From assembly GCF_024363255.1 (NCBI RefSeq), contig NZ_AP026070.1, forward strand, positions 1,798,001 through 1,862,000: 64,000 bases of DNA. The letters run 5' to 3'. Positions 25,252 to 33,957 of the stretch are shown here, in pieces (position 1 is the stretch's first letter; every line of letters begins with the position of its first letter). The notes beneath the pieces are model-generated. The model ran no database searches. It saw only the letters and a list, made by a program, of their open reading frames with translations, and was not told the origin of the DNA. A program made the position numbers and the translations under genes. The stretch comes from Shewanella sp. NFH-SH190041. Its GTDB lineage: Bacteria; Pseudomonadota; Gammaproteobacteria; Enterobacterales; Shewanellaceae.

Positions 25252-25842
25252 GTGTTGAAGTTAAACATTGTGAATAAATATAAAAAATTTTTAGAACGTC
25301 ATGGTTGGACAGAAAAACGACAAATCAGTCTGCCTCAGGAATATTACCGTTACGATATGGGTAATGTTGCAAAGACAATAATCGCTAATCTTTATGGTTT
25401 AACGTTCAAAGAAAAAGCCCCAAATAGCAATTTTTTCTATGAGCGAACTTTTTTAATGCAGCATGAAAGTTTTGATTTCTTTGATGAATATTTACAAGAG
25501 GCAATTGACGATTACGAATTAAAGTTAAAACTCTATCCATTAGGTAAAATGTCTGAATTTAGTGGTTATGTTGCGATCGATGATTATGGCAACTTTTTCT
25601 TTTGTGATGGCGGATTATGGTTTTACGGTAAAAATTTGCATGAATTATTGGATGTGATTGTTTTTAGTACACATCCGGCAATAGCAATTGACTACCCAGA
25701 CTCGCCAGATAATCAATATAAATTGGGGAGTCAAAAATATTTATCAGGTGGATTGAGAAGAACATATTATGGCAATAATGGTATCGCCACCCAGTGGTTA
25801 TACGATAAAAATGTGGGGTTAGTGCCTTATCCAGAAGAGTAG
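25252..25842 (+). CDS. probable SUKH-3-type immunity protein
   Basis: This 196-residue cytoplasmic protein is much lower in GC than its neighbours. The order of motifs resembles SUKH-3 immunity proteins: a helix with AKTIIANLYGLTF (about 40-52), a DDYELKLKLYPLG strand, and then GYVAIDDYGNFFFCDGGLWFYG (about 108-129). Such proteins neutralise polymorphic or contact-dependent toxins. No toxin gene is beside it, so it would be an orphan. The start is uncertain: GTG at 25252 is used, with GTG at 25270 an alternative, and neither has a clear ribosome site. The family call comes from pattern recognition only. Confidence 0.55.
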   Translation: MLKLNIVNKYKKFLERHGWTEKRQISLPQEYYRYDMGNVAKTIIANLYGLTFKEKAPNSNFFYERTFLMQHESFDFFDEYLQEAIDDYELKLKLYPLGKMSEFSGYVAIDDYGNFFFCDGGLWFYGKNLHELLDVIVFSTHPAIAIDYPDSPDNQYKLGSQKYLSGGLRRTYYGNNGIATQWLYDKNVGLVPYPEE

Positions 25843-26021
25843 AACTGTAAAAATGAAGCAGATTTATTTATGCTCTTAAACGATTAGGTTGCTATTTGCT
25901 TTTATCTACCGCCTTACCCTCCCAGTCAAACTGCGTAATGATACTGTACAGAGGTGGATTTATGTCCAATACTCAATCTATATGCATTGCTTATGGTGAT
26001 TATGTGTGTAGGAGGTAGATT

Positions 26022-26351
26022 ATGCAGATTAATTCACTTATGTCAGCGGGTGTGGCGGGGATCCAATATGGTCGCACTGATGTGACTCGCGCTACGATAG
26101 ATGTCGCGATGTCAACACATCCCAATAATACCCCTAATTCAGCAGTGTCATCACAGGCAGCCGAAGTCAATGGCGAAAATGGTCAACAGCTTGCCCATAA
26201 TAGCAATGAAACCATGATAATTGATTCGACGCAGTCTGTTCCTGGTGCGTTAATCAGTGCTGGCGAGGCCGCACAGCAGGTACAGGCATCTGCGGGTGTT
26301 GTCAGTACGGGGTCTGAAAATCTCGGTACTTTGGTGGATATTCAGGTGTAA
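26022..26351 (+). CDS. small conserved-type protein paired with SprA-like metalloprotease
   Basis: This 109-residue protein has no signal peptide, is rich in Ser, Thr, Asn, Gln and Ala, and begins MQINSLMSAGVAGIQYG. A very good ribosome site (AGGAGG, 6-7 bases before ATG) precedes it. Such a start (MQIN, repeated Ala/Gly) recalls small flagellar-type or motility-associated proteins, but I do not recognise a domain. It ends 2 bases before the SprA-like gene, so both are probably co-translated. Function unknown. Confidence 0.7.
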   Translation: MQINSLMSAGVAGIQYGRTDVTRATIDVAMSTHPNNTPNSAVSSQAAEVNGENGQQLAHNSNETMIIDSTQSVPGALISAGEAAQQVQASAGVVSTGSENLGTLVDIQV

Positions 26352-26353
26352 CC

Positions 26354-27841
26354 ATGGTTGGCGCTGCAGCGCTTTTTACCGTTACTCAAATTGGTACGAC
26401 TTCTACCAATCACACTCCTAGTGCGCAAGATAAGTCCCGCTTATCATCAACTTTCCCGTTATCCCATCGGGCGCTTAAGCAAAATAATCTTATTGTTAAT
26501 GCAACCGCCCCTGATGCGGCTAACCATAGTGACAGTGCTAACCGCATCAGTACAGGCATTGATAAGAGTCGTAATCTTGCTGTAGAATCAAAGCAATACT
26601 TTAATGCCTCTTTGTCCGCGCACCATGCATCGGTACCGCATTTATCATCATTGGTTTCGAGTCACTATCCGACTTCTGGTCGGTTATCGAATCATGCTCT
26701 GCGTAGTGAGATGACTGGCCATAGTACTGCTATGTTGCCTACTAGCATAAGCAGAATAAATGAACAAGTTAGCCTCCCTAAAGTTCAGATTGTTCACTCG
26801 GCTCAACCATTACTGACTCGGTCGGCGACTAATGGTGATGCTGGTGTCGACACTGATACCGGTTATCAATTAGGCCGCGGCGTGATGCATGCTCAGGGAA
26901 TAAGTACCGTGTTGTCATCATCGACAACGGTGGCGAGGCAGCCTACTAACAGCGTGTCTGAGCCTGTTCAATCTCAAGTTAATACCGCAAAATCGCAGTT
27001 TGTGTCTTCACAACCATCCCAATTAAACATTCCTGCATATATGCAGGTACCACTGTCCCATTCTGGAACGAGTCATGCGTCAGTGATGGCTATACCTCAC
27101 AACACATTCTCTCCAGTTGCTGATATGGGGGGGGCCCACTTAAGTAAAAACTCAATTGCAACTGTAGTAGGCGATACTATCTCATTAGATGGCTCAGGTA
27201 TGCATTGGGATAATGATGCTGTTCCCCATGCTGATGGTAAGATGTTACCGCGGCAGAGTGTTGCGCATCATAACGCGACTCAATCTGGGCGTGGATCTCC
27301 AAGTTTTGGGGATATAGCAAATCATGCTGATGGCCCTGATATCGCTGGGCAGAATAGTTATCCGCCGGATAATCATCAATCTGATCCTGCTATCGACGAG
27401 CAACCACAGTCTATTAGTGCGGCAGCAGAGCTTGCGGCGCTGCAGATTCGGGATAAAGCTGTGCGGGCCCATGAGCATGCACATTTAATGATAGCGGGGC
27501 ATTTAGCTCAGAGTCCGCACTATAGTTATCAACGGGGCAGTGATGGTCAGCGTTATGCGGTAGATGGCGAAGTCAGTATTGATATTGCGCCCATACCAGG
27601 CGATCCCGAGGCCACCATCATTAAAATGCGTAAAGTTTATGCTGCGGCCTTGGCTCCGGTGGATCCTTCCCTTGCTGATTTGCAGGTCGCTCAGCAGGCT
27701 ATGGCACAAATACATGATGCTCGGCGCGAATTAATGGTTGAGTCGGGCAAATTTAGCTTGCTTGCTCCCCCAACCCGTTACAAAGCAGCGATTCCTGAAG
27801 CTGTGTTGACATCTTTGGCGGCAAATGAAAAGTCATTTTGA
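26354..27841 (+). CDS. SprA-related putative metalloprotease
   Basis: Residues 1-355 are a long, low-complexity Ser/His/Asn-rich region. The C-terminal about 130 residues are the conserved SprA-related catalytic-like domain. It has an HExxH zinc motif, HEHAH (about 373-377), then YQRGSDGQRYAVDGEVSID and PGDPEATIIKMRKV, and a closing helix LADLQVAQQAMAQIHDARRE. HExxH is typical of zinc proteases, but I know no proven substrate for this family. No secretion signal is visible. It pairs with the small gene just upstream. Confidence 0.8.
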   Translation: MVGAAALFTVTQIGTTSTNHTPSAQDKSRLSSTFPLSHRALKQNNLIVNATAPDAANHSDSANRISTGIDKSRNLAVESKQYFNASLSAHHASVPHLSSLVSSHYPTSGRLSNHALRSEMTGHSTAMLPTSISRINEQVSLPKVQIVHSAQPLLTRSATNGDAGVDTDTGYQLGRGVMHAQGISTVLSSSTTVARQPTNSVSEPVQSQVNTAKSQFVSSQPSQLNIPAYMQVPLSHSGTSHASVMAIPHNTFSPVADMGGAHLSKNSIATVVGDTISLDGSGMHWDNDAVPHADGKMLPRQSVAHHNATQSGRGSPSFGDIANHADGPDIAGQNSYPPDNHQSDPAIDEQPQSISAAAELAALQIRDKAVRAHEHAHLMIAGHLAQSPHYSYQRGSDGQRYAVDGEVSIDIAPIPGDPEATIIKMRKVYAAALAPVDPSLADLQVAQQAMAQIHDARRELMVESGKFSLLAPPTRYKAAIPEAVLTSLAANEKSF

Positions 27842-27875
27842 TATGCATTTACCGCCAGTTATGGTCCGTTACTTG

Positions 27876-28967
27876 CTATTTAGCGGAAGTATCATCAATT
27901 TTTTTGGCGTTTACCATGGCTGGCAGATGTTTACGGGTGACCTTCAGCTTGGCTAGCAGCGGGCCTTGATGCAGTTTCTCAGGCCAATTAAGCAGCATCA
28001 GTGCTAATACATTACGATGTTCTCCCAGTGTGAGGGACGGATTGCCCTTGGGAGAAGGGATAATATTCTCTTTGGGATCAAATGCTGCCATGACTGCTGA
28101 TTTGGTTTTTTGCACCACACTATGGTCGGCTTGATCAGTTAACAGAAAACTGATCCCCACCTCAGCAATAATATCCGGGGTACCATCGGCAATAATTTTA
28201 TCAATATGACGATTGAAATAATCAAGGATCCAGCCAAATTCAGCAGCACTGACTGGCTGTTGGTAATAACCGCTAGCAGCAAAAATAAAATGGGTCATAC
28301 CGTAAATTTTATTGCGAAATTGGGCTTGGCTCAGTTTACCGTCTTTGCTTTCTGGGTAGGTTGCCAAAAATGCCTTTTTATAAGCATCACGGTAATCCCC
28401 CACACCGATTTGTTTGGCCCAATATACATAGTTAGCTAACTGTGCCGCCCAAGCTCGGATCATGGTTTTATCTGTCAGGGCAGGGCGTAGATCCTGCTGC
28501 TTTAAAATTCGGATTAATTTGTGATGACAGGGGCCGGTGACGCCTAACTCGTTCATCCGGCTGGCAGGTCGCAGCAGTTTGTCAGCATAGAATAAAAAAT
28601 CAGGAAAAGATTTCAGCGCTTTTTTTCTGGCTTTGGCCCTAGGACCATTGCCCAGTTTACTGATGGCTAACTGCGCTGCTTGGCGGATAAAGGCAGGAGC
28701 ATCAGCTTGACAGGCGTTCCATGCCTGAGATGTGGTCACCGCATATAAATCCACTAAAGCGCTGTTGGCGTATTTGTCATCCCCTGTCATGCGGTAAAGC
28801 CGGATACCATAATGCCCCTGCACCCTTGGGGGAAGTTGATATAAATGATTTTCCAGATTTTGTTGGATACGGGCAGAGACTTGTTGCTGTGATAATGTGC
28901 TAGCACTAGCCAGTAATGGTGTTATCAATGCGATAAGTAACAGAGCAGGTCGGGCTAGGGGTAACAT
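27876..28967 (-). CDS. DUF3541 family secreted protein
   Basis: This 363-residue protein has a signal peptide (about 1-23, ending ASAS). The rest is predicted helical, with HYGIRLYRMTGDDKYANSALVDLYAV near 53-78, a pattern I recognise as DUF3541 (Shewanella/Vibrio). A periplasmic or secreted location is likely. Its ATG begins two bases after the stop of the M3-like gene, so it is the last gene of a long operon. Function is unknown. A (alpha/alpha) toroid-like fold is suggested by the repeated helices, but this is only an impression. Confidence 0.75.
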   Translation of the reverse strand: MLPLARPALLLIALITPLLASASTLSQQQVSARIQQNLENHLYQLPPRVQGHYGIRLYRMTGDDKYANSALVDLYAVTTSQAWNACQADAPAFIRQAAQLAISKLGNGPRAKARKKALKSFPDFLFYADKLLRPASRMNELGVTGPCHHKLIRILKQQDLRPALTDKTMIRAWAAQLANYVYWAKQIGVGDYRDAYKKAFLATYPESKDGKLSQAQFRNKIYGMTHFIFAASGYYQQPVSAAEFGWILDYFNRHIDKIIADGTPDIIAEVGISFLLTDQADHSVVQKTKSAVMAAFDPKENIIPSPKGNPSLTLGEHRNVLALMLLNWPEKLHQGPLLAKLKVTRKHLPAMVNAKKIDDTSAK

Positions 28968-28968
28968 A

Positions 28969-30753
28969 TTAGAGTCTCCGGATCAGTTGTTCTGGGGTGA
29001 CAGACTTACCCAATAACAATTGCAATTGCTGTGACAGCGTCAGATCACCTTCGTTAATCAGCAAGGTGCGGTATATCACCAGAGGATCAGCCTTTGCCTG
29101 TTGGGCTATCAGTGTGGCCATTGCCTGCTGCCATAAAGGGAGATATAGCTGAGGACCACTATCTACCATGGCTGAAAAGCTGTAGCGATAACTGGCAGCC
29201 TGAGGCCAATGGGCACCAAACCCTGCTGTAAAATCCTGAGATAATAACTGCTTATCTTTTCTTGTCAGTGACTTCGATCTATTTTCATATCCCAATAATG
29301 CGACTTTTGCGCGAAAAATATCTAACTGATGACGGTAAGTTTTTGCCAGTACCAATCTGGCATCTTCTGGTTGGGGATGGCTGATTGTAAGTTGACGGCT
29401 GAGATAGTCTGTTAACCATAACCGGCCAATATCCCGGCTGGGTGAGCGCAGATTATTAAGATAAAATCGACTGCCCGCCTGACTGAGGCTAATGGCCGTT
29501 GCAAGATTGGCGATCAATTGTTGCTGTTGCCCCATGGTGCGGATTTGCTCCGGATAGCTCAATATACCTGCACTAAATTGATGTCCAATCGTTGGACGCT
29601 GCAACAATTGAAAGCCACTGTGCACCGTGGGGTGCAAATACCAATCACCTAATAAATGCCCATTTTGCCATAGCCGCCAGATGTGCGGTTCAGGCTGCTC
29701 AACGGTGATCCCCAAAGGCGCTAGTTGTGCTAACAAGGTTTGCATTAATGCCAAGCTGGATTGTGCTTGATATTTAGCTCTTGGTAACTGTTTTAATTGT
29801 CTGCCAATATCCCAAGGGGCAACCTGAATGTTCTGAGTTTGCTGCTGCAAGAATTGCCACACGAGTTGTGGCGTATTGAGATAATCGCTGCGCAAGGTAA
29901 AAGTGGCATAGTTGTCATAACCTTGGGCTTTAGCCTGTTGCTGCCTTAGCGAGATAATACGCTGCAATGGTGCAGTATTTCGTTGTTGCGCTCGCCCCTG
30001 ATACGCCTGCCAGACCGATTGGCGACATACCGCATCTGGCTGCAGGAGCAGATAATGCGCAACCGTATCATCAATGTGGCGGGCTTTGACCTCAGCTGAT
30101 GGGGTTTGGCTATCAGGTATGGTGTGGGGATGGTGATCAATCTGAACGGAGGCGGTGGGTTGCGGGGTTGCCTGCTGAATAAGTGGCGGCGGTAAGCGGC
30201 ACTCTGGGCTGATAATATTCAGACTTAACGCTTGATCCGCCAGGTTAGTGATAAAACTAGCCTGTGCAGTATGCAGTTTAGCTTTATCTTCTTTATTTAA
30301 CTGCCTGCTGATAAGTTGCTGTAAATGCTCGCCCAGTTGCTGTAACTCAGCTTTATTGCTGTGGTGTAGCTGCTGAGTTAATGGTGGCAGGTCTGGTGAC
30401 TGGCTGAGGTTTTGTACCAGATCAGCCAAGTGAAGTTGGCAGTTAAGCAGTGCGTCCCGGTCATCCCGTGACTGAGGCAATTGGCGTAATAATGCTAACC
30501 TGTCATTAAGGTTATTGAGCCCGATAAATTGTCGCTCCAGTATCATGGCCGCCGACTCGGGTGGCAGAGCGAGCAGTGATGAGAGCTGTAAGGGCAAATA
30601 GTGCCGGCATTGTTGTATAAACGCTGGCACTGTCTGCAAATATGGGGACTCTGCACCTTGACGAAAGCTGCCGGAAGATACCGGTTGCACTGGCGCCGCG
30701 AGTGCAACCGTAGCGTTAGTGATCAGTAGTGCTGCTAAAATGGGCTTTCGCAT
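28969..30753 (-). CDS. M3-peptidase-like periplasmic protein without zinc site
   Basis: I start at ATG 30753 (594 residues, MRKPILAALL), which gives a clean signal peptide ending ALA; the longer ORF start lies inside the RimK-like gene. Features of the M3 oligopeptidase fold are visible: LQRIISLRQQQAKAQGYDNYATFTL near 263-287, then LLGDWYLHP near 367-375. No HExxH motif occurs anywhere. In the likely equivalent place (about 422-429) it has SLSQAGSR. It therefore looks like a catalytically dead relative, possibly a binding protein. It overlaps the upstream gene by 38 bases and abuts DUF3541. Confidence 0.6.
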   Translation of the reverse strand: MRKPILAALLITNATVALAAPVQPVSSGSFRQGAESPYLQTVPAFIQQCRHYLPLQLSSLLALPPESAAMILERQFIGLNNLNDRLALLRQLPQSRDDRDALLNCQLHLADLVQNLSQSPDLPPLTQQLHHSNKAELQQLGEHLQQLISRQLNKEDKAKLHTAQASFITNLADQALSLNIISPECRLPPPLIQQATPQPTASVQIDHHPHTIPDSQTPSAEVKARHIDDTVAHYLLLQPDAVCRQSVWQAYQGRAQQRNTAPLQRIISLRQQQAKAQGYDNYATFTLRSDYLNTPQLVWQFLQQQTQNIQVAPWDIGRQLKQLPRAKYQAQSSLALMQTLLAQLAPLGITVEQPEPHIWRLWQNGHLLGDWYLHPTVHSGFQLLQRPTIGHQFSAGILSYPEQIRTMGQQQQLIANLATAISLSQAGSRFYLNNLRSPSRDIGRLWLTDYLSRQLTISHPQPEDARLVLAKTYRHQLDIFRAKVALLGYENRSKSLTRKDKQLLSQDFTAGFGAHWPQAASYRYSFSAMVDSGPQLYLPLWQQAMATLIAQQAKADPLVIYRTLLINEGDLTLSQQLQLLLGKSVTPEQLIRRL

Positions 30754-31672
30754 AGGCGACCCGTTCTTCCACTGACATCGGTTTCCCCCGCAGAGATTCG
30801 ACATGCTGTAACATGGGGAGGATCCCTCGGCCATTAGCGATTTGGATCGCAAGGCCTGGACGGGCATTAAGCTCCAGCATTAATGGTCCTTTGCTTTGGT
30901 CCAGCACCATATCGGTCCCTAGGTATCCCAATTCACACATTTCATAGGCACTGGCGGCCGTGTGCAGTAGGGTATCCCAATGGGGCACCTGAATATTGGT
31001 CAGTTTTAACCCGGTATCAGGATGAAATTCAATGGGTTTATTGAACTGCACCGCATGCAGTCCTTTCCCAGTGCCCAGATCAACGCCAACCCCGACCGCG
31101 CCTTGGTGCAAGTTCGCTTTTCCATCTGAGGCACTGGTGGATAAACGCAGCATGCCCATCACAGGAAAACCTTTAAATACAATCAAGCGAATATCGGGTA
31201 CGCCTTCATAGCTATAACCATCAAACACAGGATCAAACTCAATCAGCCCTTCGACAATGGCCACATCAGCTTTGCCACCAAGGGAAAATAACCCACTGAG
31301 TGTATTGGAAATATGGCGATCCATTTCCGCCGGTGACACCTCAGTGCCACTGGGTTTGAAAAAGCGGCCATTTTCCACATGGGTAATCACCATAATACCT
31401 TTGCCACCAGAGCCTTTGGAGGGCTTGATAACAAAACCGGTACGCCCTTGCACCATTTTGGGCAACTGGCTGATTTCATGCTGGGCCCGGATCACGCCGA
31501 TCAGATCCGGCACTGCAATATGGTTAGCCAGTGCCAGCTGTTTGGTGGTCAGTTTATCATCTACCCGCTTATAAAATTTTCGCGGGTTATAGCGGGAAAT
31601 ATAATCAATATTGCGTTTATTCATGCTCAGCACGCCCGCTTTACGCAGCTGCCATGGCCAGGCGAAGTTCAT
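30716..31672 (-). CDS. RimK-like ATP-grasp ligase (alpha-L-glutamate ligase-like)
   Basis: This 318-residue cytoplasmic protein has ATP-grasp features. The lysine/glycine loop VIKPSKGSGGKGIMVI (about 82-97) resembles the ATP lid. Acidic metal ligands lie in MLELNARPGLAIQIANG near 270-286. Family members related to RimK add glutamate or other amino acids to an acceptor carboxylate. It follows the 7TM inactive-transglutaminase gene by one base. This trio with the retropepsin gene recurs in many gammaproteobacteria, to my knowledge, but its substrate is unknown. Confidence 0.88.
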   Translation of the reverse strand: MNFAWPWQLRKAGVLSMNKRNIDYISRYNPRKFYKRVDDKLTTKQLALANHIAVPDLIGVIRAQHEISQLPKMVQGRTGFVIKPSKGSGGKGIMVITHVENGRFFKPSGTEVSPAEMDRHISNTLSGLFSLGGKADVAIVEGLIEFDPVFDGYSYEGVPDIRLIVFKGFPVMGMLRLSTSASDGKANLHQGAVGVGVDLGTGKGLHAVQFNKPIEFHPDTGLKLTNIQVPHWDTLLHTAASAYEMCELGYLGTDMVLDQSKGPLMLELNARPGLAIQIANGRGILPMLQHVESLRGKPMSVEERVAYAKAHFSSTTDH

Positions 31673-31673
31673 A

Positions 31674-33182
31674 TTACTCTCCCGCCAGTGGTTTAAAACG
31701 CTTCAGTTCCATCAGCTTGTAGCCGGTGTATTGCCCCATCACCAACACCATAGCGAGAATGACTAAGTGGATACCTAAAAAGTTAAATACCCAGTGCTGT
31801 ACCCAGGTGGCACTCATGGCGAGGTAAGCCAATGTGGCCACTAACAGGCTACCGCCGCCCTGAACAACCACTTCTTTGGCACCTTCTTCTTCCCACAGAA
31901 TGGACATACGCTCGATAGTCCAAGCCAGAATGATCATCGGGAAGAAGGTGATGGTCAGTCCTTCACTGAGGCCGAATTTATAAGACAGTACGGTAAAGAG
32001 GCCAATAATGCCTATCACCACAATAATGACCGCTGATATCCTCGATATCAGCAATAAATTCAATTTCGACAGATAGGAGCGGATCATCAGGCCAAAAGCG
32101 ACAATCAGTAAAAAGCCGACTAAACCTGTTAGCAATGTGGTTTGGATAAAGGCCAGCGCAATCAGTACAGGCATAAAAGTACCTGAGGTTTTAATGCCGA
32201 TAATCACCCGCAGAAAAACCACCATCAGCACGCCAACCGGGATCAGCAAGATGCCTTTGAACAGACTCTGTTCTTCCAATGGCAACTGATACAGGGAAAA
32301 GTCCAAGGCACCTTCTTGATTTTTCATCATATCGATGGAAGTGGCCAAAGCACTGCGGGTATCTTTCAGCATGGAGAAAGTGACTTGAGATTTATACCCT
32401 CCGACCACATCTAATACCGAGTTGCCATCTCGCTCCCACAACAGCACGCTGTCAGGCCGGCCAGCTTTACCGTTAACCACATCAAATAGATACCATTGGC
32501 CATCATCATAAACTTCCGCCAGCGGTACTAATTGTTGGCGACGGCGCAGGTCTTCCAGATACAGGCCATTGACTTCATGGGCAGGAATACCTTTGTCATG
32601 CAGCATATTGACAAATAAACGGGTCGGGTTATTACTGCTAAGCAGTAATTCCACGTTTTGACTGCGATCCCGGGCACTGAGGGTTTGCATTAATTGCCGG
32701 GCAAACGTGAGATTATTGGCACTACGGGACCAAGCCTCGTTAATCACTTGCTCTGCCGCGGTTTTTTCTGTTGCTGGCCAGATGTACAGTTCAGGTGTGT
32801 TAGGCGTTTTGCTTGCGATGAGCTTGTCTTGTCCCGATGGCACTAAGGTCAGTTTATAGTAGAGATCTTGCTGCCCCACAGCCTGGCGCGTAGACCAGAT
32901 TGCTCGGCGATTACCATCAATTTTGGTGACGCTCAGTCCGTAGCCAGGCGAACTGGCATTTTCACTGAGGATCTCAAACGCAGGATCTTGTGGTAGGGAG
33001 AAAGACACCTCAGCGGGCTCTCCGGTACCGATAAAGCTCACTTTGGCATCTACTGCCCAGCTTTGTACCTGTTTACCCGGTAGGAAAGGCACGTTGTGCT
33101 CGATACCGCGGTAGATACTGCTACCTAATCCTAGAATAAACAGCAGAGCTACCAGAATATAAAAGGGTTTGCGAGACTGCAT
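31674..33182 (-). CDS. inactive transglutaminase fused to seven membrane helices
   Basis: The 502-residue protein has an N-terminal helix (about 8-26), then a periplasmic region of about 260 residues with a transglutaminase-like core (NPTRLFVNMLHDKGIPAHEV near 184-203). Members lack the catalytic Cys-His-Asp triad, which fits here: no Cys at the expected spot. Seven C-terminal helices lie about 315-490. The stop and start with the neighbours overlap (TAATG). The domain could recognise a peptide or polymer in the periplasm and pass a signal or substrate across the membrane. Function is unassigned. Confidence 0.88.
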   Translation of the reverse strand: MQSRKPFYILVALLFILGLGSSIYRGIEHNVPFLPGKQVQSWAVDAKVSFIGTGEPAEVSFSLPQDPAFEILSENASSPGYGLSVTKIDGNRRAIWSTRQAVGQQDLYYKLTLVPSGQDKLIASKTPNTPELYIWPATEKTAAEQVINEAWSRSANNLTFARQLMQTLSARDRSQNVELLLSSNNPTRLFVNMLHDKGIPAHEVNGLYLEDLRRRQQLVPLAEVYDDGQWYLFDVVNGKAGRPDSVLLWERDGNSVLDVVGGYKSQVTFSMLKDTRSALATSIDMMKNQEGALDFSLYQLPLEEQSLFKGILLIPVGVLMVVFLRVIIGIKTSGTFMPVLIALAFIQTTLLTGLVGFLLIVAFGLMIRSYLSKLNLLLISRISAVIIVVIGIIGLFTVLSYKFGLSEGLTITFFPMIILAWTIERMSILWEEEGAKEVVVQGGGSLLVATLAYLAMSATWVQHWVFNFLGIHLVILAMVLVMGQYTGYKLMELKRFKPLAGE

Positions 33183-33937
33183 TACTTCTCCTTGGTCTCG
33201 TGTTTGATCGTGTCAGGTTGAGGTTTGCCATGAATATAGCTTTGGCCGACATCCACCACTGCGATGTCTTTCATAAATTTGCGCCCCAGTAGCAAGGGGT
33301 ATTCTAAATGACGTCTGTCGGTAAGGTTGAGATCGGTTTCGGCAGCATAACGGCCAATTTTCAGGTGGGCTCGGATCACGGGTCGCCGATCATCTTGAGT
33401 ATCGGCATCCTGTTTGATACGCACAAAGCGCTCGACTCGAGATTCAAAAGTCTGAGCCGGTGCTTTGTCCCCATGGGTGTGAACATCAAAGCGTACCCAT
33501 TGATTGCCATCTCGTTCGAACAACACAATATTGCGAGCATCGAGGGAGGAAGATTCTGCACCGGTATCAATGCGAGTATTAAAACTGGCTTTTAATTCAT
33601 CAACATAGATATATTCTACTTGGCCAAGCAGGAACTTATCTCCCAGCGTTTCCGGGCACTTTGCTGGCACTTCGACGATTTTGGTCTCTTCTGGTTGTTT
33701 TAGCCCATCAATGGCGAGCTGTAACGCAGACACTTGCCCTTGCAGTGCGGCCAAGGTTTTACTTTGCTGAGCATCAACCTTATCCAGCTCAGACTTGAGT
33801 TGAGCAGTATTTTGACTCAGTGACTGGTTGAGTGTCTCAGCATCAACCGGGATCGGGCCCTTGGGCTGTTTCGCCGTCATGGCACAGCCGGAGAGTAAGG
33901 AGGCCACTAAGGCCAAGGAGAATGTCTGCTTAAGCAT
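33182..33937 (-). CDS. retropepsin-like periplasmic lipoprotein (annotated as ATP-dependent zinc protease family)
   Basis: This 251-residue lipoprotein (lipobox LLSGC, Cys18) has a coiled-coil segment at about 33-75 (SLSQNTAQLKSELDKVDAQQ onward). The C-terminal domain has the aspartyl-protease motif IDTGAESSSLDA near 127-138 and ends with the second-half glycine-rich motif PLLLGRKFMKDIAVVDV. The DTG triplet marks a retroviral-type protease, so the common zinc-protease label is misleading. It is the third gene of the cmoA-cmoB run and leads the ligase/7TM trio. The 20-base gap from cmoB suggests co-transcription. Confidence 0.85.
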   Translation of the reverse strand: MLKQTFSLALVASLLSGCAMTAKQPKGPIPVDAETLNQSLSQNTAQLKSELDKVDAQQSKTLAALQGQVSALQLAIDGLKQPEETKIVEVPAKCPETLGDKFLLGQVEYIYVDELKASFNTRIDTGAESSSLDARNIVLFERDGNQWVRFDVHTHGDKAPAQTFESRVERFVRIKQDADTQDDRRPVIRAHLKIGRYAAETDLNLTDRRHLEYPLLLGRKFMKDIAVVDVGQSYIHGKPQPDTIKHETKEK

Positions 33938-33957
33938 GTTAGGTCCCGTTTATTATT

